Assembly (NCBI RefSeq): GCF_900323885.1
Contig: NZ_OOHJ01000015.1
Span: 434,001 to 498,000, forward strand
Reading direction: 5' to 3'
DNA from: [Actinomadura] parvosata subsp. kistnae
Lineage (GTDB): Bacteria; Actinomycetota; Actinomycetes; Streptosporangiales; Streptosporangiaceae
DNA length: 64,000 nucleotides
The notes under the pieces are model-generated. The model was given only the letters and a program-made list of their open reading frames with translations, was not told the DNA's origin and did no database searches. Positions 15,591-23,958 of the stretch are shown here, piece by piece. The stretch's first letter is position 1. Every line of letters starts with the position of its first letter. Both the position numbers and the translations under genes were made by a program.

Positions 15591-16373
15591 TCACGTGTCG
15601 CGATGCCCGCCTCTCGGGGTCCCGTACGGGTCGTGGGGCGTGTCGGCGTAGGCCCACTGGTGGTCGCGGGCGTGCCGGCAGGCCGTCTCGACGTCCCCGG
15701 CGCGCATGACGTCCAGCAGCTCGTGGTGCTCCTCGGCCACCCGCTCCAGCTCGGGCCCCGTGACCATGAGGGCGATGGCGGTGCGGGCCTCGATCTGCAG
15801 CGCCTCCCAGGCGCGGGTCAGCAGCGCGTTGCCGCCGGCCTGCACGACGTGCCGGTGGAAGCGGGCGCTGGCCAGGCCGATGCCGGGCACGTCGCCGTCG
15901 CGGGCGCATCGGCGCATCTCCTCGACCGCCTCCTGCAGAAGGTCGAAGGGCAGCGTGCCGGCCAGCATGGCGAGCCGGGTCGCGGTCTCCTCCAGGGCCG
16001 CCCGCAGGATGTACGCCTCCCGGATCGTCTGCTCGACGAACGGCAGCACCCGGCTGCCGTGGCGGGGCTGGCTCTCGATGAGGCCGAGCCCTTCCAACTG
16101 CCGCAACGCCTCCCGCACGGGGGCCTGGCTGGTGCCGAACTCCTGGGCGATCTTCGTCTCGATCAGGCGGTCACCCTCGCCGAGCTCGCCGGAGACGATC
16201 CGGCGCAGGAGCCCGTCACGGATCTGCCGGCTCAGGGTCGGCCGCGCGGAACGCGGCCCAGCCGACTGAGGGGCAGGCGGAGGGGCGGGCTGGGCCCCGG
16301 GCTGGGCCCCGGGCTGGGCACCGGGCTGGGCCCCGGGCTGGGCAGGGCCGAGGTTGCCCGTGGGTTCCGGCAA
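15591..16373 (-). CDS. GntR-family (FadR/FCD) regulator of the molybdenum hydroxylase operon
   Basis: The N-terminal winged helix reads LSRQIRDGLLRRIVSGELGEGDRLIETKIAQEFGTSQAPVREALRQLEGLGLI, followed by an FCD domain with the metal-binding pattern (AYILRAALEETATRLA; RFHRHVVQAG; EEHHELLDVMRAGD). An N-terminal tail with four PGAQ repeats (12-bp DNA repeats, 16289-16342) is unusual. I choose TTG 16373 because GGGAGG lies four bases upstream; TTG 16433 is the only longer option and lacks a binding site. The gene is divergent from the operon, with a perfect 18-bp palindrome between. FCD regulators bind organic acids and usually repress catabolic genes. Confidence 0.88.
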   Translation of the reverse strand: MPEPTGNLGPAQPGAQPGAQPGAQPGAQPAPPPAPQSAGPRSARPTLSRQIRDGLLRRIVSGELGEGDRLIETKIAQEFGTSQAPVREALRQLEGLGLIESQPRHGSRVLPFVEQTIREAYILRAALEETATRLAMLAGTLPFDLLQEAVEEMRRCARDGDVPGIGLASARFHRHVVQAGGNALLTRAWEALQIEARTAIALMVTGPELERVAEEHHELLDVMRAGDVETACRHARDHQWAYADTPHDPYGTPRGGHRDT

Positions 16374-16432
16374 CGAGCCTCCCGATGTCGAAAGAGGGGC
16401 CTTGACTCTCCGATCATGCCATCTACTCTCCA

Positions 16433-16450
16433 ATTATCGATATCGATAAT
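16433..16450. promoter_or_regulatory. Perfect 18-bp palindrome, probable GntR operator
   Basis: ATTATCGATATCGATAAT is perfectly symmetrical, strikingly A/T-rich for this genome, and sits in the divergent gap 11 bp before the ATG at 16461. Size and symmetry fit FadR/FCD-type operators. It would control the GntR gene and the eight-gene operon together. Confidence 0.8.
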
Positions 16451-16460
16451 GGGAGCGCGA

Positions 16461-17258
16461 ATGCTGATATCGGTTGAGATGCCAGACAGCGCCGAAGCGG
16501 CTCACGCGAGCCTCCAGGCGGGCGCCGTCCCTCTGGGCGGCGGCACCCACCTCCTGACCAGGATGAACGACGAGGCAGGCCCCGACCTGCGGGTGGTCAG
16601 CCTCCGCAAGGCGGGGCTGCGCGGCATCGACGTGGACGGCGACACGGTGACCCTGGGAGCGGCCACCACCCTCGCCGACCTGGAGGACGACCCCCGGCTG
16701 GGCTACCTGGCGGGGTGCGTGCGCTCGATCGCCTCCCCGCCGGTCCGCACCCTCGCCACGGTGGCCGGCAACCTCTTCGTGCCGCAGCCGTACGGCGACC
16801 TGGCCGCCGCCCTGCTGGCCCTGGACGCCGAGCTGGACGTGCTCGGCACGGCCGGCCTGCGCCGCGAGCGGCTGGAGCGGGTGGTCGCGGACGGCCTGCC
16901 CGAAGGCGAGCTGGTGACGAGGATCCGGTTCACCGCTCCGGCGCCGGGCACGTTCCGCTTCCACAAGGCGAGCCGGCGGCGGCTGAACTCGGGCTCCATC
17001 GTCACGGTGGCCGCCCGCCTCACGGTCGAGGACGGCCTGGTCGGCGACGTGCGACTGGTGCTCGGCGGTCTCTCGCGCCGCCTGCTGCGGGCGGCGGGCG
17101 CCGAGCGCGTGCTGCGGGGCGCGCCGCTGACCGCCGAGGTCGTCGCCGAGGCGGCGGGGGCGGACGTCATCGAGCCGTTCGACGACGCCTACGCCTCCGC
17201 GTGGTACCGCGCCCGGGTCTACCCCGTCCACCTGCGTCGTGCCCTGCTCGGGGCCTGA
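16461..17258 (+). CDS. Molybdenum hydroxylase FAD-binding subunit (CoxM/XdhB-like)
   Basis: A 265-residue FAD subunit of the xanthine dehydrogenase superfamily. It has the FAD pyrophosphate motif GAVPLGGGTHLL near residue 25, the second FAD motif ATVAGNLFVPQPYGDL near residue 100 (TxGGN-type), and a CO-dehydrogenase-flavoprotein C-terminal domain. It passes electrons from the 2Fe-2S subunit to an acceptor. GGGAG five bases upstream supports ATG 16461 over ATG 16449. It is the first gene of an operon running to 23433, with 11 bp to the next gene. Confidence 0.9.
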   Translation: MLISVEMPDSAEAAHASLQAGAVPLGGGTHLLTRMNDEAGPDLRVVSLRKAGLRGIDVDGDTVTLGAATTLADLEDDPRLGYLAGCVRSIASPPVRTLATVAGNLFVPQPYGDLAAALLALDAELDVLGTAGLRRERLERVVADGLPEGELVTRIRFTAPAPGTFRFHKASRRRLNSGSIVTVAARLTVEDGLVGDVRLVLGGLSRRLLRAAGAERVLRGAPLTAEVVAEAAGADVIEPFDDAYASAWYRARVYPVHLRRALLGA

Positions 17259-17269
17259 AAGGGGAGCCT

Positions 17270-17848
17270 ATGCCCTCGACCATCGTCACCCTCAAGCTGA
17301 ACGGCACGGAGCGGGAGCTGATCGCCCGCCCGTCCACGACGTTGCTGAGCGCCCTGCGCGACACGTTCGGCCTGACGGGGGCCAAGCGCGGGTGCGCGCA
17401 GGGCGGCTGCGGCAGTTGCACGGTGCTGCTGGACGGCCGGCCCGCGGTCTCGTGCCTGATCCCCGTCGTGACGGTCGACGGCTGCGCCGTGGAGACGGTC
17501 GAGGGGCTGGCCGACGGCGACCGGCTCGATGACGTGCAACAGGCGTTCGTCGACCACTTCGCGACGCAGTGCGGCTTCTGCACCCCCGGGATGATCATGT
17601 CGGCGACGGCGCTGCTCAACCGGGAGCCGGCGCCGACCCGCCAGGACGTCACGGAGGCGATCTGCGGGAACGTGTGCCGCTGCACCGGCTACGAGCCGAT
17701 CGTCACCGCCGTCCTGTCGGCCGCGGAAAGCCGCCGCGACGGCGCCGCGGAAGGCCGCCACGACAGCGCCGCGGAACGCCGCCACGACGGCGCCGGGGAA
17801 CGACACCGCGACGCCGCCGCGCCGCTCTCCGGAAAGGCCGCCGGCTGA
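17270..17848 (+). CDS. Molybdenum hydroxylase 2Fe-2S subunit (CoxS-like)
   Basis: A 192-residue iron-sulfur subunit. The plant-ferredoxin-type cluster is GCAQGGCGSCTVLLDGRPAVSC near residues 42-64, and the second cluster is CGFCTPGM and CRCTGY near residues 105-140. Both 2Fe-2S centres are complete. The last 40 residues are an added low-complexity tail of RRHDGAAE-like repeats not usual in this family. AGGGGAG precedes ATG 17270. Its stop overlaps the next start (TGATG), so expression with the catalytic subunit is coupled. Confidence 0.93.
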   Translation: MPSTIVTLKLNGTERELIARPSTTLLSALRDTFGLTGAKRGCAQGGCGSCTVLLDGRPAVSCLIPVVTVDGCAVETVEGLADGDRLDDVQQAFVDHFATQCGFCTPGMIMSATALLNREPAPTRQDVTEAICGNVCRCTGYEPIVTAVLSAAESRRDGAAEGRHDSAAERRHDGAGERHRDAAAPLSGKAAG

Positions 17849-19227
17849 TGGGCCGCCTCACGCCGATCGACACCACGTACTTCAAGGACGAGCGCGCGGG
17901 CGACTTCACCGTCATCGGCTCGGCGGTCCAGCGCTCGGACGCCCGCGGCCACGTCACCGGCCGCACGCTGTTCTTCGAGGACCTGACGCCGCCGGGCCTG
18001 ACCCACGTCAAGATCCACCGCTCGACGCGGCACCACGCCCGCATCGACCGGGTCGACGTCTCCGGCGCGCTGGAGGTGCCGGGCGTGCTGCGGGTCATCA
18101 CCCACGAGGACGTGCCGAACAACTGGTACGTCGTGCTGCGCCTGATCGGGGTGGGCCCGGACGACGAGCCGGTCCTGGCCGAGGACCGGGTGCTCTACCG
18201 GGGCGAGCCGATCGTCGCCGTGGTCGCGGAGACGGAGGAGGCCGCGCGCGAGGGCGCCGCCCGGGTCGTGGTCGACTACACGGACCTGCCCGCCGTCCTG
18301 GACGTGGAGGCGGCGCTGGCCGACGGGGCGCCGATCATCAAGCAGGCGGGCACCAACCACTTCGTGTACGAGGGGCACCCGTGCCGCCGGATCCGCTTCG
18401 GCGACGTCGAGCGGGGCTTCGCCGAGGCGGACCGGATCATCGAGGGCCGTTACAGCTCCTCCCCCATCGAGCACGCGCCGGTCGAGCCGACCGGCTGCAT
18501 CGTGGTCCCGCAGGGCGACGGCCGGCTGCGCATCCACAGCAACACCCAGGCGGCCTTCTTCACCCTCGACAACACGGCGCTCATCCTGGGCGTCCCGCCC
18601 ACGAGCCTGCGTGTCGTGGGCGGCACGGTCGGGGGCGGGTTCGGCGGCAAGGTGGACGTCATCGTCGAGCCGCTGGCGTGCCTGGCCGCGATGCTGACGG
18701 GCCGGCCCGCGAAGTACGTCTACAGCCGCGCCGAGGAGATGCAGGTGTCGTCGACGCGGGCGGCCGAGCACATCCACATCAAGGACGGCGTCATGGACGA
18801 CGGCCGGATCGTGGCCCGCCAGGTCACCCTGTACGTGGACGCGGGCGCGTACTCGCGGCACAGCCCGTACGGCACGACCAAGGCGGCGGCGCACATGCCG
18901 GGCCCGTACACGATCCCGAACGTGCACGTGGACTGCTACTGCGTCTACACGAACCGGACGCCGTCCAGCGCCATGCGCGGCTTCGGCGTCACGATCGGCG
19001 ACTTCGCGCTGGAGTCGCACATGGACCACGTCGCCAGGGAGCTGGGCATGGACCCGCTGCGGCTGCGGCTGAAGAACGCCTACCGGGACGGCGACATGAA
19101 GGCCCACCGCAAGATCGCGTCCGGCACGGCGCTGGTCGAGGTGATCCAGAGCGCGGCGGACCTGGTGGGGCACGACCTGCCGCCGGAGTACCGGGCGATG
19201 TCATCGGCCGAGCGACCGGAGGGCTGA
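17848..19227 (+). CDS. Molybdenum hydroxylase large subunit, N-terminal half
   Basis: The 459 residues cover the a/b hammerhead domain (RSDARGHVTGRTLFFEDL... VLRVITHEDVP) and the first molybdopterin-binding domain: GGGFGGKVD near residue 260, MQVSSTRAAEHIH, and the substrate-site loop SSAMRGFG near residue 375. The AMRGFG loop is of the xanthine dehydrogenase type and lacks the Cys of CO dehydrogenase (AYRCSFR), so CO is not the substrate. The ORF stops with TGA just where single-chain enzymes continue into the second cofactor domain. That domain is encoded by the next ORF in the same reading frame. Confidence 0.92.
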   Translation: MGRLTPIDTTYFKDERAGDFTVIGSAVQRSDARGHVTGRTLFFEDLTPPGLTHVKIHRSTRHHARIDRVDVSGALEVPGVLRVITHEDVPNNWYVVLRLIGVGPDDEPVLAEDRVLYRGEPIVAVVAETEEAAREGAARVVVDYTDLPAVLDVEAALADGAPIIKQAGTNHFVYEGHPCRRIRFGDVERGFAEADRIIEGRYSSSPIEHAPVEPTGCIVVPQGDGRLRIHSNTQAAFFTLDNTALILGVPPTSLRVVGGTVGGGFGGKVDVIVEPLACLAAMLTGRPAKYVYSRAEEMQVSSTRAAEHIHIKDGVMDDGRIVARQVTLYVDAGAYSRHSPYGTTKAAAHMPGPYTIPNVHVDCYCVYTNRTPSSAMRGFGVTIGDFALESHMDHVARELGMDPLRLRLKNAYRDGDMKAHRKIASGTALVEVIQSAADLVGHDLPPEYRAMSSAERPEG

Positions 19228-19230
19228 GCG

Positions 19231-20247
19231 ATGGCGATACGGCAGGGGCGCGGGTACGCGGCGGTCAACTACCCGACCGGCATGAACCTGGGCGGCGACC
19301 CGTCGCAGGCGCTGGTGCACGCCACGACCATGGGCGGGTTCGTGGTCACGCTCTCCTCGGTGGACCTCGGGCAGGGGCTGCGGACGGTCGTCGCGCAGTG
19401 CGCGGCGGAGACGCTCGGCGTCCCGCTGGAGAACGTCATCGTGGACACGGCCGACACCGACACCGGCCCGCACTGCATGGGGACGTTCGCCAGCCGCGGC
19501 ACGCACCGGGTCGGCAACGCGGTGATCATGGCGGCCCGCGAGGCCAGGGAGGTGCTGCTGCGGGTCGCCGCCGACGAGCTGGAGGTGGACGCGGAGGACC
19601 TGGAGACCGACGGCACGGGCTTCGTCCGGCTGAAGGGGGCGCCGGAGAAGAAGATCCACGTCAGCGAGGTGGCGCTGGCCGCTCACTTCCGTCAGGGCCG
19701 GACCATCTCGGGGCGGGGCATCTTCCTCAAGGAGCCGAGCACGCCGGTGCCGGAGACGGGCGAGATGGACCCCGACTCCTGCCAGGCGCACGCGTGCACG
19801 GTGGCCGAGGTCGAGGTGGACGACGAGACCGGCGTCATCGAGGTGCTGCGGCTCTACAACACCTACGAGGTGGGCCGGGCGCTCAACCCGGCCATCGCGA
19901 CGCAGCAGGTCGAGGGCGGCGCGTGGATGGGGTTGTCGCACGCGTTGTTCGAGTCGACGGAGCCGTACTATCCGCACTCGCGCGAGCACGGCCCGCTCGA
20001 CTTCGCCGCGTACTTGATGCCGGGGCCGGCGGACCTGCCGGAGCAGACGAGCGTGTTCCTCGAACGGCCGGCCGGCAACGGGCCGTTCGGGGCCAAGGGG
20101 ATCGGTGAGATGACGGCGAACGCGCCGATCCCCGCGATCGCCAACGCCGTGTTCGACGCGGTCGGCGTGCGGCTGACCAGCATGCCGTTCACGCCGGAGA
20201 AGGTGCTGCGCGGGCTGGACGAGCTGAGGGCCGGCCGTGCTGGCTGA
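19231..20247 (+). CDS. Molybdenum hydroxylase large subunit, C-terminal half
   Basis: The 338 residues supply the second molybdopterin-binding domain: VDLGQGLRTVVAQ (the GQG motif), DTDTGPHCMGTFASRGT, and near the C-terminus the catalytic base motif FGAKGIGEMTAN, whose Glu is essential in xanthine dehydrogenase-like enzymes. It starts three bases after the previous TGA, in the same frame, with GGAGGG about eight bases before ATG 19231. It can therefore be translated separately. Split large subunits are known, for example in the nicotinate dehydrogenase of Eubacterium barkeri. Together the two halves form the substrate-hydroxylating subunit. Confidence 0.92.
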   Translation: MAIRQGRGYAAVNYPTGMNLGGDPSQALVHATTMGGFVVTLSSVDLGQGLRTVVAQCAAETLGVPLENVIVDTADTDTGPHCMGTFASRGTHRVGNAVIMAAREAREVLLRVAADELEVDAEDLETDGTGFVRLKGAPEKKIHVSEVALAAHFRQGRTISGRGIFLKEPSTPVPETGEMDPDSCQAHACTVAEVEVDDETGVIEVLRLYNTYEVGRALNPAIATQQVEGGAWMGLSHALFESTEPYYPHSREHGPLDFAAYLMPGPADLPEQTSVFLERPAGNGPFGAKGIGEMTANAPIPAIANAVFDAVGVRLTSMPFTPEKVLRGLDELRAGRAG

Positions 20248-21094
20248 CCAGGAGACGCTGGGCCGGCGGCTGGGCGCGGAGGGCTACCTCGCCGACGAGG
20301 GCCTGCTCACCGCCGTCCGCCTGGCGGGCCTGCTCGGGCTGCCGCTGCTGCTGGAGGGCGAGCCGGGCGTCGGCAAGACGGAGATCGCGAACGTGTTGGC
20401 GCGGGTGCTCGGGCGCGAGCTGATCCGCCTGCAGTGCTACGAGGGCCTGGACGCCTCCCAGGCCCTGTACGAGTGGGACTACCCGAAGCAGCTGCTGTCG
20501 CTGCGGGCGGCCGAGGTGGAGGGACGCGGCGTCGGCGACCTGTACCGGGAGGAGTTCCTCCTGCAACGGCCGCTGCTGCGGGCCCTGCGGGCGGCGTCGG
20601 GGGCGGTGCTGCTGATCGACGAGATCGACCGGGCGGACAGCGAGTTCGAGGCGTTCCTCCTGGAGTTCCTCGGCGACTTCCAGATCACCATTCCCGAGAT
20701 CGGCACCATCAGGGCGGCGAGCGTCCCGTTCGTCATCCTCACCTCGAACCGGACCCGCGAGCTGCACGACGCGCTCAAGCGCCGCTGCCTCTATCACTGG
20801 ATCCCGTTCCCGGACGCCGAGCGGGAGCAGGCGATCATCCAGGCGCAGGCGCCCGGCCTGGACGAGCGCAGCGCGGCCCGCCTGGTGGCCGCCGTGCACC
20901 GGATCAGGGGGCTGGCCCTGCTGAAGCGGCCCGGCATCGCGGAGTCCACGTCGTGGGCGCGCGGCGTGCAGGCGCTGACCCGCGAGGGGGCGGGCTGGCT
21001 GGAGGCGATGCGCAGGTCGGCGGGGCTGCTCGTGAAGTACGAGGAGGACCTGTCGCTGGTCGGCCGGCACGCCGCGGAGGTGTTCGGTGACTGA
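20237..21094 (+). CDS. MoxR-type AAA+ ATPase (CoxD-like maturation factor)
   Basis: The 285-residue ATPase has Walker A GEPGVGKTEIA near residue 47, Walker B AVLLIDEIDRAD near residue 130, sensor 1 ILTSNRTREL and an arginine finger region DALKRRCLYHW. Together with a VWA partner encoded directly downstream, MoxR proteins remodel or activate metalloenzymes; CoxD does so for the active site of CO dehydrogenase. GTG 20237 overlaps the previous gene by 11 bp, so coupling is tight. Location makes maturation of this molybdenum hydroxylase the likely role. Confidence 0.9.
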   Translation: MLADQETLGRRLGAEGYLADEGLLTAVRLAGLLGLPLLLEGEPGVGKTEIANVLARVLGRELIRLQCYEGLDASQALYEWDYPKQLLSLRAAEVEGRGVGDLYREEFLLQRPLLRALRAASGAVLLIDEIDRADSEFEAFLLEFLGDFQITIPEIGTIRAASVPFVILTSNRTRELHDALKRRCLYHWIPFPDAEREQAIIQAQAPGLDERSAARLVAAVHRIRGLALLKRPGIAESTSWARGVQALTREGAGWLEAMRRSAGLLVKYEEDLSLVGRHAAEVFGD

Positions 21095-22202
21095 GCGGGC
21101 CCTCGTGGCGCGGGTCCGCGAGCACGTGCACGGGTTCCTGCGGGACCTGCACGGGCAGGGCCTGCGCGTCCCGGTGTCCAAGCAGCGGGTCTTCCTCCAG
21201 GCGATCGAGGCCGCCGGCCCGCGCGACGCCACGGAGCTGTACTGGATCGGGGCGAGCACGCTCACCGCCTCCCGCGCGGACCTGGAGGTGTACTCCCCCA
21301 CGTTCGAGCGCTGGTTCGGGGCCGCCCGCGCGCGGCCCGTCCCCGAGCGGGAGTTCCCGGACGAGGAGGAGCCGGCGCCGCGCGGGAAGGGCGACGAGGC
21401 GCCCTTCGCGGCGGCGCCGGGCGGGGAGGCGGGCCTGGAGGCCGGCTTCTCCGAGCGCGTGGGCCGCCCCGCGTTCGGGACCGCGAGCCGGGACGAGCGG
21501 GCCGTGCTCGCGCTGCTGCGCCGGGAGCTGCGCGGCGCCGTGCCCACGGTACGGTCCCGCCGCCGCCGGCCCGCCCGCCGCGGCCCGTGGATCGACGTCG
21601 CCAGGATCTGCCGCGAGTCCCGCCGCAGCCACGGCGAGATCGTCACGCTGCGGCGGCGCAACCGGCCCCGGCGGCAGCGCCGGGTGCTGCTGCTCATCGA
21701 CGTGTCGGGGTCGATGAAGCAGCACAGCGCCGCCTACCTCCGCTTCGCGCACGCCATGGTCGGCTGCCTCGACCGCGTCGAGGTGTTCACGTTCGGCACC
21801 CGGCTGACCCGCGTCACCGAGCCGCTGCGGGCGCGGGACGTCGACGCGGCCGTGGCCGCGCTGAGCGAGGTCGTGCTGGACGCCGAGGGCGGCACCCGGA
21901 TCGGCCCCTCGCTCCAGGAGTTCCTCGGCAACGCCCGCCACGTCACGATGGCGCGCGGCGCCCTGGTGATCGTGCTGTCCGACGGGCTGGAACGCGGCGA
22001 CCCCCTGCCCATGGAGGCCGCCGTGCGCCGGTTGTCGCTGCTGGGCCACCGGTTGCTGTGGTGGACGCCGCTCGCCTGCGACCCGGCGTACCAGCCGGTC
22101 ACCCGCGGCATGGCGGCCGTGCTGGGCAGCGTGGACGCGCTCGCGGGCGTACGGGACCTGCGGACGGCGTACGAGCAGGTACAGACCTTGGCCAGGGAGT
22201 GA
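21087..22202 (+). CDS. VWA-domain protein (CoxE-like)
   Basis: The 371-residue protein has an N-terminal helical region, a charged Glu/Arg-rich linker (residues 85-165), and a C-terminal von Willebrand A domain. The metal-ion-dependent adhesion site DVSGSMKQHS is near residue 210, the conserved Thr/Gly stretch is GGTRIGPSL, and the Asp is in VLSDGLERGD. It is the usual partner of MoxR ATPases and acts in enzyme maturation. GTG 21087 overlaps the MoxR gene by 8 bp. Gene order after the hydroxylase matches cox-type clusters. Confidence 0.9.
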   Translation: MTERALVARVREHVHGFLRDLHGQGLRVPVSKQRVFLQAIEAAGPRDATELYWIGASTLTASRADLEVYSPTFERWFGAARARPVPEREFPDEEEPAPRGKGDEAPFAAAPGGEAGLEAGFSERVGRPAFGTASRDERAVLALLRRELRGAVPTVRSRRRRPARRGPWIDVARICRESRRSHGEIVTLRRRNRPRRQRRVLLLIDVSGSMKQHSAAYLRFAHAMVGCLDRVEVFTFGTRLTRVTEPLRARDVDAAVAALSEVVLDAEGGTRIGPSLQEFLGNARHVTMARGALVIVLSDGLERGDPLPMEAAVRRLSLLGHRLLWWTPLACDPAYQPVTRGMAAVLGSVDALAGVRDLRTAYEQVQTLARE

Positions 22203-22207
22203 TCACC

Positions 22208-23116
22208 ATGCCGGAAGCGGCCCCCTACTCGGGCGACATCGTCGACGCGCACCACCACATCTGGCGGGTCGCCGACCTGCCGTGGCTGTCCGGGCCGATG
22301 GTGCCGCGCATCTTCGGGCCGTACGAGGCGATCAGGCGCGACTACCTGATCGACGAGTACGCCGCCGATGCCACGGCCTGCGGCATCACCGAATCCGTCT
22401 ACGTCCAGACGAACTGGCCGCTCGACCGGGTCGTGGACGAGGTGCGCTGGCTGCGCGACGTCCACGAGGAGACGGGCCGGCCGTCGGCGGTCGTCGCGGC
22501 GGCCGACCTGTTCGACGACGACACGCCGCGGGTCCTGCGGCGGCAGGCCGCGCTCACCCCTCTCGTCCGGGGCATCCGGCAGCAGCTGCACTGGCACGAA
22601 CGCCCGGAGTTCCGCTTCGCGACCGCGCCCGACCGGATGAAGGACCCGGTGCTCCGCAAGAACCTCGGCGCGGTCGCCGACCTCGGCTGGCTGTTCGAGC
22701 TGCAGGTCTTCCCCGAGCAGATGGCGGACGCGGCCGACCTGGTCGCGGCCTTCCCCGACCTCACCTTCGTGCTCGTGCACGCGGGCATGCTCATCGGCGA
22801 GGAGTACGTGGAGCCGTGGCGCGCCGGGCTGTCCGCGCTGGCCGAGCTGCCGAACGTGGTCGTCAAGCTCACCGGCCAGGGCACGTTCGTCCACCGCGTG
22901 GACCCCGAGCTGATCTCCTTCGTCGCCGGAGAGGTGCTCGCCCGCTTCGGCGCCGGCCGGGCCATGTTCGGCACCAACTTCCCGGTCGAGCGGCTCTGGA
23001 CCACCATGCCGCACCTGGTCGGCGCGTGGAAGGACGCGCTGGCCCACCTGCCGCCCGCCGACCGGCACGCCGTCTTCGCCGGCACCGCCCGGCGGGTGTA
23101 CGGGCTCGGCGGCTGA
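22208..23116 (+). CDS. Amidohydrolase (TIM-barrel, PDC-lactonase/amidohydrolase-2 family)
   Basis: The 302-residue protein starts DIVDAHHHIWRVADLPWL, the HxH metal site of the amidohydrolase-2 family. It continues with QTNWPLDRVVDEVRWL, GIRQQLHWH, VLVHAGM and the late Asn/Glu motif MFGTNFPVERLW. Family members hydrolyse lactones, amides or decarboxylate aromatic acids. In this operon it probably opens or hydrolyses a ring or amide made by the hydroxylase. ATG 22208 lies 5 bp after the VWA stop. Confidence 0.88.
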   Translation: MPEAAPYSGDIVDAHHHIWRVADLPWLSGPMVPRIFGPYEAIRRDYLIDEYAADATACGITESVYVQTNWPLDRVVDEVRWLRDVHEETGRPSAVVAAADLFDDDTPRVLRRQAALTPLVRGIRQQLHWHERPEFRFATAPDRMKDPVLRKNLGAVADLGWLFELQVFPEQMADAADLVAAFPDLTFVLVHAGMLIGEEYVEPWRAGLSALAELPNVVVKLTGQGTFVHRVDPELISFVAGEVLARFGAGRAMFGTNFPVERLWTTMPHLVGAWKDALAHLPPADRHAVFAGTARRVYGLGG

Positions 23117-23157
23117 CATCAACGAAGGCTGACATCAACAAAAGGGAGTACCCAGGA

Positions 23158-23433
23158 ATGGCACTGTTCGTCCTGACCTACGGCTACAACGACACCCCGC
23201 TGCGCGCGGAGCGCCGCGACGACCACCTGGCCCACCTGAACAAGCTCTGGGAGCGGGGCGCCGTCGTCGCGGCCGGCCCGTACACGGACCTGACGGCCGG
23301 CATGATCGTGCTGCGGGCGGAGGACGAGGCGGCGGCGCAGGCGCTCGTCGACCAGGACCCGTACACGCAGCTCGACGTCACCAAGGACCGCACCCTGCGG
23401 GAGTGGCGGGTGACGGTCGGCTCCCTCGACTGA
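23158..23433 (+). CDS. YciI-family protein
   Basis: The 91-residue protein shows the YciI/muconolactone-isomerase-like ferredoxin fold: FVLTYGYNDTPLRAERRDDHLAHLNKLWERGAVVAAGPYTD, with the conserved His in HLAHL, then LRAEDEAAAQALVDQDPYTQ. Some relatives dehalogenate or isomerise small lactones (TftG-like), which would fit a catabolic operon ending. AAGGGAG precedes ATG 23158. The 41-bp gap before it contains two copies of GGCTGACATCAAC, the first spanning the previous stop codon. It ends the operon. Confidence 0.85.
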   Translation: MALFVLTYGYNDTPLRAERRDDHLAHLNKLWERGAVVAAGPYTDLTAGMIVLRAEDEAAAQALVDQDPYTQLDVTKDRTLREWRVTVGSLD

Positions 23434-23478
23434 CCTTCGCGGTGCGACCGGCGGCGGCGTGCCGCCGGCCGCGCCGGG

Positions 23479-23913
23479 TCACTCCTTCGGGTCCAGGACG
23501 AACACCGGGATCTGCCGGTCGGTCTTCGTCTGGTACTCGGCGTAGGCCGGATAGGCCGCGACGGCCCGCTCCCACCACTCCGCCCGCTCCGCGCCCTCGA
23601 CCTCCCGCGCGACGTACCGCTTGGTGACGGTGCCGTCCTGCAATGTGAACTCGGGGTGCGCCTTGATGTTGTAGTACCAGGTGGGGTGCTCGGGAGCGCC
23701 CCCCTTGGACGCCACGACGGCGTACCGGCCCTCGTGCTCCACCCGCATCACGGGCGTGTAGCGCAGCTTGCCGCTCTTGGCGCCGCGCAGGGTCAGCAGC
23801 ACGATCGGCGACCCGGCGATGTCGATGCCCTCGGTGGTGCCGGTCTCAAGGATCTTCTTCGTCTGGTCCCGCACCCAGTCGCTGGGGCTCAGCTCTACAG
23901 TCTCGTCCGACAT
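23479..23913 (-). CDS. Deazaflavin (F420)-dependent nitroreductase-like protein
   Basis: A 144-residue member of the DDN family: GSPIVLLTLRGAKSGKLRYTPVMRVEHEGRYAVVASKGGAPEHPTWYYNIKAHPEFTL and a C-terminal YAEYQTKTDRQIPVFVLDP. The split-barrel fold and KSGKxRxTP signature bind coenzyme F420. Such proteins reduce quinones, nitroaromatics or mycotoxin-like molecules. The ATG at 23913 is preferred to an in-frame start at 23946, because MSDETVELSPSDWV begins like other members. It is convergent with the YciI gene. Confidence 0.88.
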   Translation of the reverse strand: MSDETVELSPSDWVRDQTKKILETGTTEGIDIAGSPIVLLTLRGAKSGKLRYTPVMRVEHEGRYAVVASKGGAPEHPTWYYNIKAHPEFTLQDGTVTKRYVAREVEGAERAEWWERAVAAYPAYAEYQTKTDRQIPVFVLDPKE

Positions 23914-23958
23914 GCTCACCACCAACAACCCCCGCCCGCTCGCCATTCCTGCCGGCGA

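Noticed and set aside
19225..19227. UGA read as selenocysteine inside the hydroxylase subunit
   Set aside because: This enzyme family does not place an active-site residue at this domain boundary, I see no recoding hairpin, and a ribosome-binding site plus ATG follow directly.
17848..20247. Carbon monoxide dehydrogenase (coxL) assignment
   Set aside because: The active-site loop is AMRGFG rather than the Cys-containing AYRCSFR of form I CO dehydrogenase.
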